Of a stretch of 38,465 nt of DNA, positions 1 to 7,118 are shown in pieces. The notes beneath the pieces were generated by a model. That model was not told where the DNA came from, ran no database searches, and saw only the letters and a list, made by a program, of their open reading frames with translations. The stretch covers positions 1-38,465 of the forward strand of contig NZ_JAQAGY010000041.1 in the NCBI RefSeq assembly GCF_027533645.1. The letters run 5' to 3'. How positions within the stretch are numbered: the first letter of the stretch is position 1; each line of letters opens with the position of its first letter. The stretch is from Paenibacillus caseinilyticus (lineage in GTDB: Bacteria > Bacillota > Bacilli > Paenibacillales > NBRC-103111). Made by a program: the position numbers and the translations under genes.

Positions 1-51
1 CATGGCTTCATTCAAGCGTTCGATCTCTGTTGACGTCTTATCCATCTTCAT
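1..51 (-). CDS. N-terminus of an unknown protein, cut by the window edge
   Basis: An open frame of 17 codons runs from an ATG at 49-51 to the window edge (MKMDKTSTEIERLNEAM). A GAGG ribosome-binding site lies 5 bases upstream (plus-strand CCTC at 57-60). A TATAAT-like -10 reads on this strand at 132-137. The start is charged and looks helical. Too little is present to name a family. The start call rests only on the ribosome-binding site and the open frame. Confidence 0.4.
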   Translation of the reverse strand, partial: MKMDKTSTEIERLNEAM

Positions 52-197
52 CGCCGCCTCAGGTGTTTTACTAATAATTACCCATACCAGCGGCATGTTA
101 CGTTGTTAAATGCGTCTTATATAACTGAATTATTATACAGAAAATAAGATTTATCCACCATGAAACTGGCTAAGGGATACCCTCTTCAGTTTATATA

Positions 198-227
198 TTG
201 ACACGATATATATCGGTCTGATATATT
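198..227 (+). promoter_or_regulatory. Promoter with overlapping AT dyad, upstream of padR-like gene
   Basis: TTGACA at 198-203 and TATATT at 222-227 are separated by 18 bases. Two ATATAT half-sites (208-213 and 221-226), 7 bases apart, lie inside the promoter. PadR-type regulators usually repress their own promoter by binding such AT-rich dyads, so autoregulation is inferred. Confidence 0.6.
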
Positions 228-274
228 ATGGTCACAATATACAAATATTTCTACATGTCAGGGAGGACCCCATT

Positions 275-811
275 TTGAACAGTCAGGATGTTATTCTAGG
301 CATGCTTATGAAAGAAGCATTGACCGGATACCAAATCAAGCAGTTATTGGAGGATGTATTCTCCAATTTCTATAGTTCCAGCTATGGAACCATTTATCCT
401 ACACTGGCTCGCATGGAAAAGGAGGGGTTGATCACTAAGGAAAATGTACTCCAGGACGGTAAGCCTAACAAAAATCTCCTAAACATAACGCCTAAAGGAA
501 GGGATCATTTTAACGCTTATTTACTTGCCCCGCTTGAAGGAGACAGTATCCGGAAATCTGATTTGATGATGAGGCTTTATTTTGGCGAATTCGTTGGGTA
601 TGACAAGGTAATTCGTTGGTTGAAGCAAGCCCAGGAGGAATCACAAAAAAAGCTGGATCAATTACTTGGGCAATATTCGCTTTATAAAGATGACATGCAT
701 CCGGCACAGATCATCTGCATCCAAATTGGTATTGAAGAGTATAAGGCCAAACTTACAACCATTGCCGAGGGGGTGGTGAACTTGGAGAAGCTAGTGCAAG
801 GGCAGGGCTGA
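275..811 (+). CDS. PadR family transcriptional regulator
   Basis: This 178-residue protein is a PadR-type winged-helix repressor. Residues 1-75 hold the PadR DNA-binding fold (ILGMLMKEALTGYQIKQLL, then SSYGTIYPTLARMEKEGLI with the conserved YPTLxRLExxGLI element). Residues about 90-175 form the helical C-terminal dimerisation domain seen in the longer PadR proteins. The start is TTG at 275 because GGGAGGA at 261-267 sits 7 bases upstream. The gene is followed 86 bases later by an SDR oxidoreductase on the same strand. PadR regulators often control a neighbouring transporter or redox enzyme that answers a toxic small molecule, so the SDR gene is the likely target. The ligand cannot be told from the sequence. 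Confidence 0.9.
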   Translation: MNSQDVILGMLMKEALTGYQIKQLLEDVFSNFYSSSYGTIYPTLARMEKEGLITKENVLQDGKPNKNLLNITPKGRDHFNAYLLAPLEGDSIRKSDLMMRLYFGEFVGYDKVIRWLKQAQEESQKKLDQLLGQYSLYKDDMHPAQIICIQIGIEEYKAKLTTIAEGVVNLEKLVQGQG

Positions 812-897
812 ACGTAGGGAATCCGAACGATTACGAAATAACATGGGTACAAACATGTTGATGATGGAACGCTCCCAAAACGTGTAGGAGGAATGTT

Positions 898-1716
898 ATG
901 AAAACGATATTTATCACGGGTGCTTCAACGGGCATTGGCAGAGCTACAGTAAAATATTTTGCCCAAAGAGGATGGAACGTAGCAGCCACGATGCGCTCGC
1001 CTGAGCAGGAAACGGAATTTAATTCATTACATAATGTGTTGGTGCTTAGGCTCGATGTCGAGAAAGAAGATACGATTCAACCTGCGTTAGCAGAGGCGAT
1101 TGAGCGGTTTGGCAAAATTGATGTTCTTCTTAATAACGCGGGGTATGGAACAATGGGTCTTATCGAAGCAGCTACGGAAGAGCAGATCAGACGACAGTTT
1201 GAAGTGAACGTTTTTGGTCTGATCCGAGTGACGAAAGCCATGCTGCCGCACTTTAGATCCAATCAAGAAGGCCTGCTGATCAATATCTCTTCTATGGGCG
1301 GCAAAGTGACCTTTCCTACGATGTCTCTATATCATTCATCCAAATTTGCGGTGGAGGGCTTCTCCGAGTCGGTCTCTTATGAATTAGCATCACAGAACAT
1401 CAAAGTGAAATTGATTGAACCCGGCGCTATTCAAACGGACTTTGGCGGAAGATCGATGGAGTTCTTTTTTAATGATGCATTAACAGACTATAAGCCATTT
1501 ACTACTGCATTTCGGAGTAAATTGGGTGAGATGGAGAAACACCCGTCCTACGCCTCCCCTCCAGAAATGGTTGCCGAAACCATATACCAAGCGGCCACAG
1601 ACGGTACCAATCAATTCCGGTATGTAGTAGGCGAAGATGCCAAGATGCTCATTCATATGAAAGAACATACGGATGAAGTGGAATACCTAACCAATATAGC
1701 CCAGCATTTTGCTTAA
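898..1716 (+). CDS. SDR family NAD(P)-dependent oxidoreductase
   Basis: This is a classical short-chain dehydrogenase/reductase of 272 residues. The dinucleotide-binding motif TGASTGIG is at residues 7-14 and NNAG at 79-82. The catalytic Ser is about residue 131, with Tyr145 and Lys149 in YHSSK. The C-terminal substrate lobe is somewhat longer than in 250-residue SDRs and resembles the 'oxidoreductase, SDR family' proteins annotated as dehydrogenases of unknown substrate. TAGGAGGA at 885-892 gives a strong ribosome-binding site for the ATG at 898. It is probably co-transcribed with the upstream PadR gene. A perfect hairpin terminator follows the stop codon. The substrate is unknown. Confidence 0.92.
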   Translation: MKTIFITGASTGIGRATVKYFAQRGWNVAATMRSPEQETEFNSLHNVLVLRLDVEKEDTIQPALAEAIERFGKIDVLLNNAGYGTMGLIEAATEEQIRRQFEVNVFGLIRVTKAMLPHFRSNQEGLLINISSMGGKVTFPTMSLYHSSKFAVEGFSESVSYELASQNIKVKLIEPGAIQTDFGGRSMEFFFNDALTDYKPFTTAFRSKLGEMEKHPSYASPPEMVAETIYQAATDGTNQFRYVVGEDAKMLIHMKEHTDEVEYLTNIAQHFA

Positions 1717-1738
1717 GAAGGGACACCGATGTAATGGT

Positions 1739-1785
1739 AAAAAGTACGAAAGGAGCATGCCGCGGCTGCTCCTTTCGTACTTTTT
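1739..1785. terminator. Bidirectional intrinsic terminator between convergent genes
   Basis: A perfect 19-bp stem (1739-1757 with 1767-1785) closes a 9-base loop. The arms begin with A5 and end with T5, so it can terminate both the plus-strand SDR gene and the minus-strand TetR gene. Confidence 0.9.
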
Positions 1786-1798
1786 ACGCTGCGATAGC

Positions 1799-2692
1799 CT
1801 ACGGCTCTAACTCTTCCAGAACAATCTGCTTTAACTGAATGACCGGGCTTCTCAGTTCCCGCTCTTGTTCCAAGTAGGCGCAAAGTGCCTGAATGAGCGG
1901 CCTCCTGGGCCGATCCTGAGTAATCTCCGCCCCCAGCAGCTGGGCAATCTCTTGCAGCTCCTTCCGCCGGGCAGTCCCGCCTGGCCATGCCTCTAGCAGC
2001 GCAGCCACTCTGTCGAACAACTCCTCGACCATCCGTTCTTTTTCGTTATTCCAGTCGTTTGAACCCGAGTGAATGAATGTATCAAAAGCACTTCGCCCAA
2101 GCAGCCCCTTCGAACCTGACCTGGACATATGCTCGACTAGTGCATCCAGTTTATCGACGATAAACCAAGCCGTATCCTCTATGGACAGCAGCTTCGATTC
2201 GAAGACGATGCGCTGCAGGTAGTCCTTCAGGATCGCGCGGTATATAAAGATGAGGTCCCAGAGAAACGGCTCGATTCTCTCGCCATAGACTTCAAGAAGC
2301 CAAGACCTATGCCACTCCATCATGCGGGCACGAACGTGATTCCTCAGCGATTGGAACGTCGCGAACTGCGTAATCGGAAGTTCTATGAAGTCGACCATAA
2401 TGTGACGGTATTCAATAAAATACTGAAAGCGAAATACAATCTGTTTCACGAGCCTCTCTTTGGGAGTACCCGTCCCCGTTTGTTGCAGGCTCTCGGCCCG
2501 ATCAAAATACACCGTCTGGCACTCGTCGAAAACCGCGCACAGTAAGTCCTCTTTGGACGGAAAATATTTGTACACTGACCCCTTGGCAATGGAGCAGTCC
2601 TGCGCGATTTCCTGAATCGATGTCGCCAGAAACCCCTTTTCTTTAAACATGTTAGAAGCCGAACGAATGATGTCCTGCTTGGTTACGATCAT
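1799..2692 (-). CDS. TetR/AcrR family regulator with long C-terminal region
   Basis: The N-terminal 50 residues are a TetR helix-turn-helix (DIIRSASNMFKEKGFLATSIQEIAQD, then KGSVYKYFPSKEDLL). I start at the ATG at 2692, giving 297 residues; an upstream in-frame start at 2746 would add 18 residues that do not look like TetR. A GAGGGG purine run precedes the chosen start by about 10 bases. The protein is about 100 residues longer than a typical TetR. The extra C-terminal part is helical, with a basic stretch near residues 235-270. The gene is divergent from the isochorismatase-like hydrolase and shares a 133-base control region with it, so local control of that gene is inferred. Confidence 0.85.
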   Translation of the reverse strand: MIVTKQDIIRSASNMFKEKGFLATSIQEIAQDCSIAKGSVYKYFPSKEDLLCAVFDECQTVYFDRAESLQQTGTGTPKERLVKQIVFRFQYFIEYRHIMVDFIELPITQFATFQSLRNHVRARMMEWHRSWLLEVYGERIEPFLWDLIFIYRAILKDYLQRIVFESKLLSIEDTAWFIVDKLDALVEHMSRSGSKGLLGRSAFDTFIHSGSNDWNNEKERMVEELFDRVAALLEAWPGGTARRKELQEIAQLLGAEITQDRPRRPLIQALCAYLEQERELRSPVIQLKQIVLEELEP

Positions 2693-2725
2693 CCTCAAGT
2701 ATCCCCTCTTGACAACTTTAAACTC

Positions 2726-2781
2726 ATAGTACAAAATTATGAACATAGAGTCAATTGACCCTTAATTCAAATTATTATACT
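2726..2781. promoter_or_regulatory. Divergent promoter region with palindromic operator
   Basis: For the minus-strand tetR gene, TTGACT (2749-2754) and TACTAT (2726-2731) are 17 bases apart. For the plus-strand hydrolase, TTGACC (2755-2760) and TATACT (2776-2781) are present with a short 15-base spacer. The perfect palindrome GTCAATTGAC (2750-2759) covers both -35 elements, the best place for one repressor dimer to shut both genes. That it is the TetR operator is inference. Confidence 0.55.
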
Positions 2782-2825
2782 AGAAGTCAAACAAGGGCCT
2801 GCTCAATTTCTGAATTGGAGTGTGA

Positions 2826-3425
2826 TTGATCTTGGAAGAACTTTTGTTTTCATTTCCTAAGACGGCCATCATCGTAATCGACTTGCAAAAATGGATTGGA
2901 TCTCACTATGCCCCTCACTCAGCGGAGCAAGTCGTCGGCCGCGCCGCCGCTATGGTTCAAGCTTTCCGCGAGGCAGGCGCTTTCGTAGGGCTTGTTCGCG
3001 TATCTACGAAAGACTTCAAAGATATGCCTCGTCCGCTGCTGGATCAGGCCCCTCCAGCCCTCAATCTGGTGCCTGGCTGGGATGAGATTGTACCCGAGAT
3101 TGGCGTCACCGACACCGACCATTTAATTACGAAGCGCCAATGGGGAGCATTCTATGGAACAGACTTGGATCAGCAGCTGCGCCGACGGGGCATCACGACG
3201 ATCGTGCTTTGCGGCATTGCTTCGGGTATCGGTGTAGATACCACAGCACGTGAAGCTTTCGCCCATGGATATCAGGTGGTTTTTGCGATAGACGCCATGA
3301 CCGGCTTCAGCGAGGCGGAACATGAGCACGTGAGCAAGGTCATCTTCCCGCGTATTGGCAGAATCCGTACGACCGAAGAGATTCTCGCTTGCGCCGCGCT
3401 TCAGACTAATAGGACATCTGTATAA
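2826..3425 (+). CDS. Isochorismatase-like cysteine hydrolase family protein lacking the Cys
   Basis: This 199-residue protein has the isochorismatase-like hydrolase fold. Asp19 (VIDLQ) and Lys103 (ITKRQWGAF) match two members of the family triad. The segment CGIASGIGVDTTAREAF places Gly136 where nicotinamidases and other amidohydrolases have the nucleophilic Cys. A Gly here is also found in true isochorismatases such as EntB, which do not use a Cys nucleophile. An amidase role is therefore unlikely, and an ether- or ester-type hydrolysis is possible. No siderophore genes are nearby. TTG at 2826 is chosen because GGAG (2817-2820) lies 5 bases upstream. The divergent TetR is the likely regulator. 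Confidence 0.82.
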   Translation: MILEELLFSFPKTAIIVIDLQKWIGSHYAPHSAEQVVGRAAAMVQAFREAGAFVGLVRVSTKDFKDMPRPLLDQAPPALNLVPGWDEIVPEIGVTDTDHLITKRQWGAFYGTDLDQQLRRRGITTIVLCGIASGIGVDTTAREAFAHGYQVVFAIDAMTGFSEAEHEHVSKVIFPRIGRIRTTEEILACAALQTNRTSV

Positions 3426-3453
3426 TATCTTTTGTATACCGCCAATCCATACC

Positions 3454-3482
3454 TTGCTAAAACAAATAGTTTTGGGTAGAAT
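3454..3482 (+). promoter_or_regulatory. Promoter for leader peptide and ANT(4')-like gene
   Basis: TTGCTA (3454-3459) and TAGAAT (3477-3482) are 17 bases apart. Transcription would start near 3490, just ahead of the leader ribosome-binding site, so the mRNA would have a leader of about 120 bases before the resistance-like gene. Confidence 0.55.
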
Positions 3483-3502
3483 TTCCATAATAGTGCCTTA
3501 CA

Positions 3503-3622
3503 GGAGGAACACCAATGCATCCAAAAAAAGTGCCCCGTTAAGCCCGAGGTCCTCCATCCATGTGTTAGTGACTATTCACCCAAATCAATCAAAGGGAGAT
3601 GTACACGAATGCACATGAATGG
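3503..3622 (+). promoter_or_regulatory. Candidate translational attenuator of the ANT(4')-like gene
   Basis: GGAGGA of the leader ribosome-binding site (3503-3508) is complementary to TCCTCC (3550-3555). Overlapping that, CCATCCATGTGT (3554-3565) is complementary to the start region of the nucleotidyltransferase gene (3611-3622): 11 of 12 positions pair, counting one wobble and one internal mismatch. The two pairings compete for bases 3554-3555. In the second fold the start-codon region is buried. This is the layout of ribosome-stalling attenuators known for other Gram-positive resistance genes. Function is inferred from complementarity only. Confidence 0.5.
3515..3541 (+). CDS. Eight-residue leader peptide MHPKKVPR
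   Basis: A very strong ribosome-binding site, AGGAGGA (3502-3508), sits 6 bases before an ATG that opens only eight codons before TAA. It lies 67 bases ahead of the ANT(4')-like start, between a good promoter and complementary RNA segments. The peptide carries two Lys, one Arg and two Pro, residue types often found in stalling peptides. The ribosome-binding site is better than that of the downstream gene, so translation is likely. A regulatory role is inferred. Confidence 0.5.
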   Translation: MHPKKVPR

Positions 3623-4379
3623 ACCTGCAACTATTTCTCGGACCGAAAGACTACAAATCTGCCATGAAATCGCTTCGAGATTACACGAGGTGTACGGAGA
3701 AAAAATCCTTGCCATCGGGGTCTACGGCTCTGTTGCCAGAGGTACAGACGGCCCTTTCTCGGACATCGAGATGTTTTGCGTACTACGTGAATCAAGCGAA
3801 TCCGTAGATTTTAGCTATGAATGGTCGGCTGGTCCTTGGAAAGCAGAAGTGAACGTCCTTAGTGCGGACGTTCTCCTTACAACCGCCTCTACGGTTGAGG
3901 ACAGCTGGCCATTGACGCATGGGCCATTCTTTTCCCAACTTAGCCTGTATGATCCTGAGGGCTTTTTCCCGAAATTGAAGGAAGCTGCCGAATCACCAAC
4001 AAAGGAAGATTTCCGGCATGCAATCAATGAAGTCCTTGTAGGGGAAATGTACGAGTTTATTGGGAAGCTACGAAATGTCAGTTTACATGGTCCCCATACC
4101 TACCTGCCTTACTTGGCAATGGAGTTTGCCCAATACGGAGCTATGTTAGTCGGGTTACACAACCAAAACCTTTTCTCGACTGGCTCCATGGTTCTGCCTG
4201 AGGCATTGGAACTGCCCGGCCGTCCAGAAGGATTCGACCCTGTTGCGCGAATGGTTATGTCCGGAGAGTTAGCACAACCTTCAAAGATCGTTTCAGCTTG
4301 TGAACATTTCTGGATTGGTCTTGTGAAGTGGGCAGCCGAACATGACTATGTAATAAGTACGAATCGAATCCCATTTTGA
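3609..4379 (+). CDS. ANT(4')-type aminoglycoside O-nucleotidyltransferase
   Basis: This 256-residue protein is collinear with the kanamycin nucleotidyltransferase ANT(4')-I family, which adenylylates the 4'-hydroxyl of kanamycin, tobramycin and related drugs. Seen directly: the shared start MNGP, the nucleotidyltransferase motif GVYGSVARGTDGPFSDIEM with metal ligands Asp52 and Glu54, the expected catalytic Glu near residue 146, the WPLTHG segment and the C-terminal end RIPF. The length matches the family. GGGAG (3594-3598) lies 10 bases before ATG 3609; a second in-frame ATG is at 3615. The gene stands alone with its own leader, promoter and terminator and no mobile element next to it, which suggests an intrinsic chromosomal resistance gene. 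The true substrate range is not known. Confidence 0.93.
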   Translation: MHMNGPATISRTERLQICHEIASRLHEVYGEKILAIGVYGSVARGTDGPFSDIEMFCVLRESSESVDFSYEWSAGPWKAEVNVLSADVLLTTASTVEDSWPLTHGPFFSQLSLYDPEGFFPKLKEAAESPTKEDFRHAINEVLVGEMYEFIGKLRNVSLHGPHTYLPYLAMEFAQYGAMLVGLHNQNLFSTGSMVLPEALELPGRPEGFDPVARMVMSGELAQPSKIVSACEHFWIGLVKWAAEHDYVISTNRIPF

Positions 4380-4411
4380 CCTGCAGAGCTTCCCAAGCAG
4401 CTTTTAACCGT

Positions 4412-4451
4412 AGCCCCATCCACCAGTAAGGTGGCTGGGGCTTTTGTTTTT
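4412..4451 (+). terminator. Intrinsic terminator after the ANT(4')-like gene
   Basis: AGCCCCATCCACC (4412-4424) pairs with GGTGGCTGGGGCT (4430-4442) across a 5-base loop, with one mismatch, and is followed by a T-rich tail to 4451. Confidence 0.85.
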
Positions 4452-4498
4452 CCCAAGCAAAAGCTCCCTTCCATTATCACTTATCCAAATGAACCCTT

Positions 4499-5359
4499 TT
4501 ATTGGGGAATCGAGTCTTTTAAAAAATCTTGGAATCTGATCGGAGGGCGTCCGATTAGGTTTTGCAATGCGGGATCGATTTGCGAGAAATCCCCTTGCCG
4601 GCTTGCTTGAAAGATACCCGTAAGCAGGTTGATGATCGCTTCCGGCATTCCATGAGACGTCAAGCGGTTCCGATATTCTTCGTCGGACACAACCATATGC
4701 CGAATCGGTTGGCCTAAGATCTTGGAAGCAATCGATGCGACCCCTTCCATATCAATCGCTTCAGAGGCCGTAAGAGGAGGGGTCATCCCGTCGAGCTTCC
4801 CCTCTGTCAAGATAGCCGCTGTAACTGCAGCCAGGTCCGAGTGAGTCGTCCAGGCAATCGGGCCGCTTTCCGGGACTATGAATTCCCCCGTTTTCAAGGC
4901 ATCGCTGATCATCAATAACGCTGAAGTGGCAAAAAAACCGCATCGTAGCGACGTGAAGGCCATCCCTGAAGATTTCAGAATCTCTTCTGTAGCCGCGTTG
5001 GTGAGCATGGGGGGAAAATGTGATATCGCAGATGAACCCATATGGCTCGTGTACAGCACTCGGTCCACCCCAGCCCTCTTAGCCATATCAATGGCGGTTT
5101 GATGCTGGCGAACAGCCTCTTCTCCATCCAAAGCGTTGGAAGAGACAATGAGAACTTGCGACGCTTGTTCAAAGGCGTGAAGGAGACTTTCGGAATCGTC
5201 GAAATTTCCTTGCCGAACACGAACTCCGCGTTCTTTTAGATCCTGTGCCTTGCTCACATCCCGGACACTCACACCAATTTCCCCCGCAGGAACACGCCCG
5301 AGAAGTTCCTCAACGATCTTCCTTCCCAAATTTCCGTTGGCACCGGTAACAACAATCAT
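4499..5359 (-). CDS. NmrA/QorB-like NAD(P)-binding oxidoreductase
   Basis: This protein of about 286 residues has an NmrA-type Rossmann fold. The nucleotide-binding motif TGANGNLG is at residues 5-12. The segments YTSHMGSS and TSLRCGFF fit the NmrA/quinone reductase 2 (QorB-like) group. I take the ATG at 5359 because AAAGG lies about 12 bases upstream. The next ATG, at 5371, touches that site, and the long upstream extension to 5470 is not family-like. The length matches QorB-like proteins. It is divergent from a TetR regulator, and the intergenic region carries a perfect inverted repeat. A quinone or NADPH-sensing redox role is inferred. Confidence 0.88.
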   Translation of the reverse strand: MIVVTGANGNLGRKIVEELLGRVPAGEIGVSVRDVSKAQDLKERGVRVRQGNFDDSESLLHAFEQASQVLIVSSNALDGEEAVRQHQTAIDMAKRAGVDRVLYTSHMGSSAISHFPPMLTNAATEEILKSSGMAFTSLRCGFFATSALLMISDALKTGEFIVPESGPIAWTTHSDLAAVTAAILTEGKLDGMTPPLTASEAIDMEGVASIASKILGQPIRHMVVSDEEYRNRLTSHGMPEAIINLLTGIFQASRQGDFSQIDPALQNLIGRPPIRFQDFLKDSIPQ

Positions 5360-5406
5360 TTCTGCATGCATCCTTTCGTTTATATATCGTAATTGGGCTT
5401 CTTGCC

Positions 5407-5438
5407 ATACGATTTGGTTTGTGCAATCATAATCGTAT
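5407..5438. promoter_or_regulatory. Inverted repeat, candidate TetR operator
   Basis: ATACGATT (5407-5414) and AATCGTAT (5431-5438) are perfect inverted arms 16 bases apart, midway between the divergent oxidoreductase and tetR starts. The spacing fits an operator bound by one or two TetR dimers. Confidence 0.5.
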
Positions 5439-5557
5439 AAGTAGAAGATAAAAGAATTACGCCCATGCAAACAACCTGCAGAAAGCTGTTTTTGTTGTGT
5501 TACCTACACATTAATCCTTTTGTCTGTTATTTGAGTTCAAGGGAAAGAGGGAGCCAC

Positions 5558-6136
5558 ATGTCAGTCAATCCTGATGACCCGCGTGTAATAAGAACCCGTC
5601 AACAGCTCGTCCAGGCTTTTAACGAATTGGTTGGGGAGAAGAGGAACTTTTATTCCATTTCTGTACATGATATTGCAATGCAGGCAGCTGTAAATCGAAC
5701 AACATTCTATGCGCATTTCCAGGATAAATATGATTTTCTTGAATATTGGAAAACAGAGAAATTCCAAATTTTTGTAAATGGCAGACTACCAGAAGATGTA
5801 AGCTTCAATGCCAAAAATTTGCGAATCCTTATTCAAACGATCTTCGATTTTCTATTGCAGGCCCGACAGCACAGTACGCCCGGAGACAAACAGTTTGAAA
5901 CCATATTTGAAAATGCCATTCATAAGAAGCTTCATCGACTCCTGCTGAAATGGTTACATGAGGCGAATACGCATGGCCATTCTCGTGATAAAGTGGAAAC
6001 TAAGGCACTCGTTGTAAGTTGGGGTATATTCGGGTCGGCTTTGCAGTGGAGCCGGAACCCTCAAAACCGTTCGGTGGAATGGATGGTAGAAGAAATCATG
6101 GAGGTTATTGGGGCTGATCTAGCTTCTTTTATTTGA
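5558..6136 (+). CDS. TetR/AcrR family transcriptional regulator
   Basis: This is a TetR regulator of 192 residues from the ATG at 5558, which follows AGAGGGAG (5546-5553) by 4 bases. The open frame extends upstream to 5465, but the extra 31 residues are not TetR-like. Residues about 10-60 hold the helix-turn-helix (IRTRQQLVQAFNELV, then SVHDIAMQAAVNRTTFYAHFQDKYDFL). The remaining helical part resembles the TetR C-terminal domains with a short WxIFGSAL motif. The divergent NmrA-like oxidoreductase is the probable target. Confidence 0.9.
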   Translation: MSVNPDDPRVIRTRQQLVQAFNELVGEKRNFYSISVHDIAMQAAVNRTTFYAHFQDKYDFLEYWKTEKFQIFVNGRLPEDVSFNAKNLRILIQTIFDFLLQARQHSTPGDKQFETIFENAIHKKLHRLLLKWLHEANTHGHSRDKVETKALVVSWGIFGSALQWSRNPQNRSVEWMVEEIMEVIGADLASFI

Positions 6137-6284
6137 CCGAAGATCCCGGTAGAAAAGATAGCATAGTAAACTGTATTTTGACTGTAGAATGATGATTTTT
6201 TCCGTTCCAATTTCAATTATCCATTGTAGCGTCCAACCCATCTGGAGCAATGGTCGGAGCAACATCCATGTTTCCATTACATTG

Positions 6285-6368
6285 TTCTGAATCTTTGTCT
6301 ATGCGGCCGGATAAATTAACGATGGTGATTTGATTCTTGTTTAGGGTCATCTTTGAACTTAATTCATC
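6285..6368 (-). pseudogene. Fragment resembling the C-terminus of tryptophan synthase beta (trpB)
   Basis: The minus strand reads KMTLNKNQITIVNLSGRI followed by DKDSEQ. This matches the C-terminal TrpB segment with its SGRGDKD motif, the middle Gly being replaced by Ile. Only about 28 residues look homologous. The frame is open further (6213-6464) but the rest is not TrpB-like, and the upstream end runs into the DUF7002-like gene. No other trp genes are near. I read it as a remnant left by a rearrangement. Confidence 0.5.
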
Positions 6369-6404
6369 CAAGATGATCCCCGGTAATTCGGATAGGAGGC
6401 TCGT

Positions 6405-7085
6405 ATGAAGACAGAGGTTATACAGCATATTACAAATAAACCGGAACGAAAATCCCTGTACCATTTCACAAGAGTCGTGAATTTGGCCTCCATTGCCGAT
6501 TCAGATACGCTTTTCGCTAGTAATGTTATTCATCCGAATCCGGAAGGTGAACGCCGCACGGAAAAAGAAGTACATCTGACAAATGGAAATACAGTGATTC
6601 TAAATGCACATCTAAAAATCTCAACGGAAATGATGGATACGGACACGACCGTTGGCCAGTTTCGATCGTTCCTTGATCAACATGTGTTCCTATGGCCTAC
6701 GCTGCGGCTCTGCAAGCAAATGCTACATATGTATTCTCGACGAGAACCCTGTGAGAAGTTTGCCATCCTACAATTGGATGCCTATCCTCTCATATCCGAT
6801 CATTTCGACCAGGTTCGTCTTTCTAAATACGACGCCGGAAGCATGCCACGATATCCTAAACGAACTTCCTATCGAAAGACACTCCGTATGTTTCTACCAT
6901 TGGATGAGTATCGCAAACGAGAGGATTCTCTAGTTCCCCGAATTCCCTCCCAAATCCACGAAATCATGATACACAATTCAGTCTTGTCTCTCCACTCCTA
7001 TCTTCAAACCATTTACTGTGTGGAAATTTCAGATGTACCCCAATGTTGGACTCATTTGCATAGACCGTTGCGGTATATCGAATAG
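6405..7085 (+). CDS. DUF7002-like protein of unknown function
   Basis: This 226-residue protein starts at ATG 6405, 5 bases after AGGAGG (6394-6399). It shows the pattern of the DUF7002 family: LYHFT followed by an NLASI helix near the start, a VHLTNGNTVIL strand pair, FLDQHVFLWPT near residue 95, ILQLDA about 125, then a VRLSKYDAGS segment. The LYHFT opening is reminiscent of ADP-ribosyltransferase-like folds, but no activity is assigned. The gene sits between a trpB remnant and IS3 debris, which suggests acquisition. The family call is by eye and moderate. Confidence 0.55.
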   Translation: MKTEVIQHITNKPERKSLYHFTRVVNLASIADSDTLFASNVIHPNPEGERRTEKEVHLTNGNTVILNAHLKISTEMMDTDTTVGQFRSFLDQHVFLWPTLRLCKQMLHMYSRREPCEKFAILQLDAYPLISDHFDQVRLSKYDAGSMPRYPKRTSYRKTLRMFLPLDEYRKREDSLVPRIPSQIHEIMIHNSVLSLHSYLQTIYCVEISDVPQCWTHLHRPLRYIE

Positions 7086-7118
7086 CAGCTTAAAGCCTAC
7101 AAAGGGGAAGCAAAAGCT

